Assembly (NCBI RefSeq): GCF_018614915.1
Contig: NZ_JAGGNU010000066.1
Location: 1-64,000 of the forward strand
Direction of reading: 5' to 3'
Length of the DNA stretch: 64,000 nt
Origin: Variovorax paradoxus
Lineage (GTDB): Bacteria; Pseudomonadota; Gammaproteobacteria; Burkholderiales; Burkholderiaceae_C
Below, piece by piece: positions 61,549-64,000 of the stretch. Both the position numbers and the translations under genes were made by a program. Position 1 is the stretch's first letter; each line of letters starts with the position of its first letter. The notes below the pieces were generated by a model. That model made no database searches and was not told the DNA's origin. It saw only the letters and a list, made by a program, of their open reading frames with translations.

Positions 61549-61590
61549 GTTTAGATAAACCTTGACTTGTGGGTTTAGGCGGTTCTAAAC
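61549..61590 (+). promoter_or_regulatory. Early right promoter (PR-like) with two operators
   Basis: Plus strand: -35 TTGACT (61562-61567), 17-bp spacer, -10 CTAAAC (61585-61590). Operator A GTTTAGATAAACCTTGAC (61549-61566) covers -35, and operator B GTTTAGGCGGTTCTAAAC (61573-61590) covers -10. Starts are 24 bp apart, as in the PL region. The Cro-like start lies nine bases past -10, so that message may be nearly leaderless. Confidence 0.75.
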
Positions 61591-61598
61591 TCGGCGCC

Positions 61599-61817
61599 AT
61601 GGATCTCAAGACATGGCTTCAGGCCGAACGCGGGCGCTCCGCTGCGCTTGCATCCCATCTTGGAGTTTCGCGAGGGCGCGTCTCTCAAATGGCCGATGAC
61701 GGCGTACCGCCCGGAATGATGTTCAAGGTGCGCGACTTCACTGCCTGTGAGGTGTCCCTTGAGGAGCTCGTCGCAGCTCGTACCCCCACCGAAGGTCTGG
61801 AACGGAAAGCCGCCTGA
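61599..61817 (+). CDS. Cro/YdaS-like HTH protein
   Basis: A 72-residue DNA-binding protein with a clear HTH: MDLKTWLQAERGRSAALASH, LGVSRGRVSQMADDGVPPGM. First gene of the rightward operon opposite the repressor. Role as Cro or CII-like switch is inferred from location. No ribosome-binding site in front. Confidence 0.8.
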   Translation: MDLKTWLQAERGRSAALASHLGVSRGRVSQMADDGVPPGMMFKVRDFTACEVSLEELVAARTPTEGLERKAA

Positions 61818-61865
61818 ATGGCGGCGATGTAGCGCCGCGCGCGCTCGTTGGAGGAGGAGACATAG

Positions 61866-62114
61866 ATGCGTAGTTTCAAAGACCGATGGGAAGAGTTGCT
61901 GTCGACCGGACTCTTCCTCACTTGCACCTGCATTGCGGTGCTCCTGGTCCGCGCTGGCCATGTTGACAGCGCCGGCTTGTTCGTCGCCCTGTCCATCTTC
62001 ATCGGCTGGGCCATGAACGCCTTCCTCATCGTCCCCATCCCGCGGTCCGCGCACATGCAGGCCATCGCAGACACCCGCAAGGCTCTCGGCATCCGCGAGG
62101 GCAGTGATGACTGA
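61866..62114 (+). CDS. Small phage membrane protein, 82 aa
   Basis: Strong GGAGGAGGAG site then MRSFKDRWEELLSTGLFLTC. Two transmembrane helices, AVLLVRAGHVDSAGLFVALS with FIGWAMNAFLIVPI, and a polar C terminus. Unknown; possibly a superinfection or host-interaction factor. Confidence 0.65.
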   Translation: MRSFKDRWEELLSTGLFLTCTCIAVLLVRAGHVDSAGLFVALSIFIGWAMNAFLIVPIPRSAHMQAIADTRKALGIREGSDD

Positions 62115-62271
62115 CAAACAAATTCTGGGCATGGATCGCACTGTGCGCCCCGCGTTTGGAAATGTCATCCAAAGCATTACAAACGCCCGCGCCGAGCCCC
62201 GCCACTCGCCCGCAGCCCGCACATCGATTTGTAGACGTTTGGAACCCCATTCCCCCAGGAGAACGGCATGA
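62107..62271 (+). CDS. Possible small phage protein, 54 aa
   Basis: Frame MTDKQILGMDRTVRPAFGNV, then IQSITNARAEPRHSPAARTS. It overlaps the upstream stop by 8 bases and the downstream start by ATGA, a pattern like its neighbours. Composition of the second half is unconvincing, so the coding call is weak. Confidence 0.3.
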   Translation: MTDKQILGMDRTVRPAFGNVIQSITNARAEPRHSPAARTSICRRLEPHSPRRTA

Positions 62272-62675
62272 AATCCGAGCACGAAACCTTCAACGACGCG
62301 TTGATTGAATGCGTCAAAAAAGCCGGGGGCTCCAAGGTCGTCGGCAAGGATCTCTGGCCCGCCATGGAGATTGAGAGCGCGCAGCGCAAGCTCCTGGCGT
62401 GCCTGAATGCTGACCGGCACGAGAAGCTCAGCCCCGAGGAAGTGCTCTTCGTGCTGCGCAAGGCGCGCGAGAAGGGGCACCACGGCGGCTTCGCCTTCAT
62501 GGCCGAGGACTTGGGCTATGCCGAGCCGGTGCCGGTGGAGCCACGGGACGAGCTTGCCGACCTGATCCGCCAGTACCTGGCGCGCAAGGAAGCGGACAGC
62601 CGCAAGGACGATCGTGTCGAGCGGCTGCTGGCGCAGCACCTGTCGCAGCACACCACGCTGAGGGTTGCCGCATGA
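62268..62675 (+). CDS. Phage early protein with helical domain, CII position, 135 aa
   Basis: MKSEHETFNDALIECVKKAG, VGKDLWPAMEIESAQRKLLA, then LSPEEVLFVLRKAREKGHHG and ADLIRQYLARKEADS. This pattern is common in Burkholderia-type phages after cro, in the place lambda has CII. A DNA-binding or regulatory role is inferred. AGGAGA precedes the start. Confidence 0.7.
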   Translation: MKSEHETFNDALIECVKKAGGSKVVGKDLWPAMEIESAQRKLLACLNADRHEKLSPEEVLFVLRKAREKGHHGGFAFMAEDLGYAEPVPVEPRDELADLIRQYLARKEADSRKDDRVERLLAQHLSQHTTLRVAA

Positions 62676-62779
62676 ACTCGCCGCAGCCCACCCCGACCCC
62701 CGCGCCCCTTCCGCCTTCGCAGCCAGTCGCGGACGAAGACGTCGCATTTGCCGACTCGATGTGGGGCAACCTGGCATGA
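62672..62779 (+). CDS. Small Pro-rich phage protein, 35 aa
   Basis: MNSPQPTPTPAPLPPSQPVA then DEDVAFADSMWGNLA; overlaps neighbours by ATGA on each side, which is the main support. Function unknown. Confidence 0.5.
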   Translation: MNSPQPTPTPAPLPPSQPVADEDVAFADSMWGNLA

Positions 62780-64000
62780 CGCACAAGCCAGCCGCGCGCC
62801 AGTCCGCGTTCTTTTGGCAGGGCGAGCCGAGCGTCATCGGCGCTTCTCTGGCGCCTTCACACAAGGACCGGGGCGTCGACGCGAAGGTGCGCTACAGCCC
62901 CACCCGTGGAGGGCGCTGCAGCTGGCCAGCGGGCAGGGGACAAGCGCGCGGCGCTGCGCAGGGGCGGCATCTGATGGAGTACGCCGACTTCCTGCGCGCC
63001 AAGATCCGCATGGCCCAGTTCAAGGGCTTCGACGTGCCGCTGGAGCAGGTCAATCCACACCTGAAGCCGCACACCCGCGACATCGTGCGCTGGGCAGTGC
63101 AGGGCGGCCAGCGCGCGATCTTCGCCAGCTTCGGCCTGCACAAGACTGCGACGCAGCTGGAAATCTTCCGGCTGATCGGCCGAGCCCGGCCCGAGATGTT
63201 CCGCCTGCAGGTCGCGCCGCTTGGCGTGCGGCAGGAGTTCCGGGCCGAGATCGAGGCGCGCTTCCAAGGCGAACACGCAATCGACATGCGCTTCGTGCGC
63301 CGCGACAGCGAGATCGATGACCCGGCCACGCTGTACCTGACCAACTACGAAGCGGTGCGCGAGGGCAACGTCACGGTGCGCCGGTTCGGCGCCACAAGCC
63401 TGGACGAGGCAAGTGTGCTGCGCAGCTACGGCAGCAAGACCTACCAGGAGTTCCTGCCGGCCTTCGAGCCCGTCGAGTTCAAGTTCGTGGCCACCGCGAC
63501 ACCGAGCCCGAATAGATTCAAGGAGCTGATCCACTACGCCGGCTACCTCGGCGTCATGGACACCGGCCAGGCGCTGACACGCTTCTTCCAGCGCGACAGC
63601 GAGAAGGCCGGCAATCTCACGCTCTACCCGCACAAAACGGAAGAGTTCTGGCTCTGGGTGGCGAGCTGGGCGGTGTTCATTCAGCGTCCGAGCGACCTGG
63701 GCCACTCCGATGAGGGCTACGACCTGCCTGAGCTCGACGTCCGGTACCACGAAGTGCCGAGCGACTACTCGGCGGCCGGCAGTGAGAAGAACGGGCAGGG
63801 GCTTCTGATCCCTGACGTCGCCATGGGCCTGTCCGCGGCGGCAGCGGAGAAGCGCGACAGCTTGGACCGGCGCGTTGCCAAGGTCATGGAGATCATCGAT
63901 GAGTCAAGACGAGCAGCCGCTGCCCTACAACAAGGCGTACTACCAGAAGAACCGAACCGAGCTGCTCGCAAAGCAGAAGGAGCGGACGAAGCGCAACCGC
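62776..64000 (+). CDS. DEAD-like phage helicase (runs off window)
   Basis: More than 400 residues, open to the window end. N-terminal part MTHKPAARQSAFFWQGEPSV, then core from MEYADFLRAKIRM (ATG 62974, the usual family start). Walker A-like ASFGLHKTATQ (FGLHKT), a DEAD-type box in TSLDEASVLRSY and a third motif FKFVATATPSPN are visible. This resembles replication or restart helicases of lambdoid phages, in the position of lambda O/P. After VMEII the frame loses family likeness, and a second frame starts at 63899. Confidence 0.75.
   Translation, partial: MTHKPAARQSAFFWQGEPSVIGASLAPSHKDRGVDAKVRYSPTRGGRCSWPAGRGQARGAAQGRHLMEYADFLRAKIRMAQFKGFDVPLEQVNPHLKPHTRDIVRWAVQGGQRAIFASFGLHKTATQLEIFRLIGRARPEMFRLQVAPLGVRQEFRAEIEARFQGEHAIDMRFVRRDSEIDDPATLYLTNYEAVREGNVTVRRFGATSLDEASVLRSYGSKTYQEFLPAFEPVEFKFVATATPSPNRFKELIHYAGYLGVMDTGQALTRFFQRDSEKAGNLTLYPHKTEEFWLWVASWAVFIQRPSDLGHSDEGYDLPELDVRYHEVPSDYSAAGSEKNGQGLLIPDVAMGLSAAAAEKRDSLDRRVAKVMEIIDESRRAAAALQQGVLPEEPNRAARKAEGADEAQP
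63899..64000 (+). CDS. Start of a small basic phage protein (runs off window)
   Basis: In a frame other than the helicase: MSQDEQPLPYNKAYYQKNRT then ELLAKQKERTKRNR to the window edge. The Lys/Arg-rich Tyr-Tyr-Gln-Lys-Asn pattern recalls HNH or similar small nucleases. It overlaps the open helicase frame, so either it begins inside that gene or a frameshift has occurred nearby. Confidence 0.45.
   Translation, partial: MSQDEQPLPYNKAYYQKNRTELLAKQKERTKRNR

Larger units (their letters stand above)
42766..64000. mobile_element. Lambdoid prophage (left part; continues beyond window)
   Basis: From the broken glyoxalase-like gene onward the content changes to integrase, Xis-like, dozens of short overlapping leftward genes, ERF/YqaJ recombination, a DNA methyltransferase, a repressor/Cro switch and replication helicase. 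Orientation and order follow lambda: int-xis, early left operon, immunity region, early right operon. No structural or lysis genes are within the window, so the right half and right attachment site lie outside. Early genes look intact, so the element may be functional, but that cannot be judged from this half. Confidence 0.85.

Overview
The window is high-GC DNA from a Gram-negative betaproteobacterium, most likely a Comamonadaceae (Burkholderiales) close to Variovorax. The evidence is the very high GC, Entner-Doudoroff genes edd-eda, Kdo transferase WaaA, TonB/RND/TolC envelope systems and GC-rich intergenic repeats. The genus is an inference from gene content and protein style; no rRNA is present.

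Region 1 (1-42.7 kb) is ordinary chromosome in short operons. At 1-4.1 kb, a copper operon runs leftward: copA, cueR, two small metal-associated exported proteins and a TolC/CusC-like lipoprotein cut by the window edge. A 19-bp-spacer CueR promoter lies upstream. Next come a JmjC/cupin-like oxygenase, two multiheme cytochrome c genes and a DUF1345 membrane protein. At 8.7-11.7 kb a secreted galactose-oxidase-like copper radical enzyme is translationally linked to a cytochrome c and a SCO1/SenC copper chaperone. At 14.3 kb two divergent genes (winged-helix/TPR regulator and cupin) have both lost their 5' ends at one deletion joint. At 16-19.5 kb an Ada/AlkA fusion, ogt, an EamA exporter and a GNAT gene form one operon. 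Phosphomannomutase, waaA and a serine hydrolase follow. At 23.9-31.6 kb a TetR-controlled RND efflux operon includes pcm, a rhodanese gene and tolC. Then come msrA, a ZnuD-like zinc receptor, an auxin-carrier-family permease, an in-frame Phd-VapC fusion relic, pdxH, a mocA-like transferase, sodC, chaC, an OmpA-like gene, edd, eda and a haloacid-dehalogenase gene.

Region 2 (about 42.77-64 kb, continuing past the window) is a lambdoid prophage. It appears to be integrated in the 3' end of a glyoxalase-I-like gene, of which 18 codons remain beside the dehalogenase gene. The tyrosine integrase and an Xis-like protein lie at the left end. A leftward early operon of about 30 tightly overlapping genes (59.5 to 44.1 kb) carries an ERF annealing protein, YqaJ exonuclease, KTSC protein, a C5 cytosine methyltransferase with an unusual internal repeat block, DUF5131, ASCH and J-domain proteins, and many small unknowns. 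The control region has a repressor (leftward) and a Cro-like protein (rightward). The left and right early promoters share the same design: paired 18-bp operators 24 bp apart, one over -35 and one over -10. A membrane acyltransferase lies between the repressor operon and a strong terminator, a typical lysogenic-conversion position. Rightward genes after cro lead into a DEAD-box helicase that runs off the window.

No rRNA, tRNA, CRISPR array or insertion sequence was recognised.
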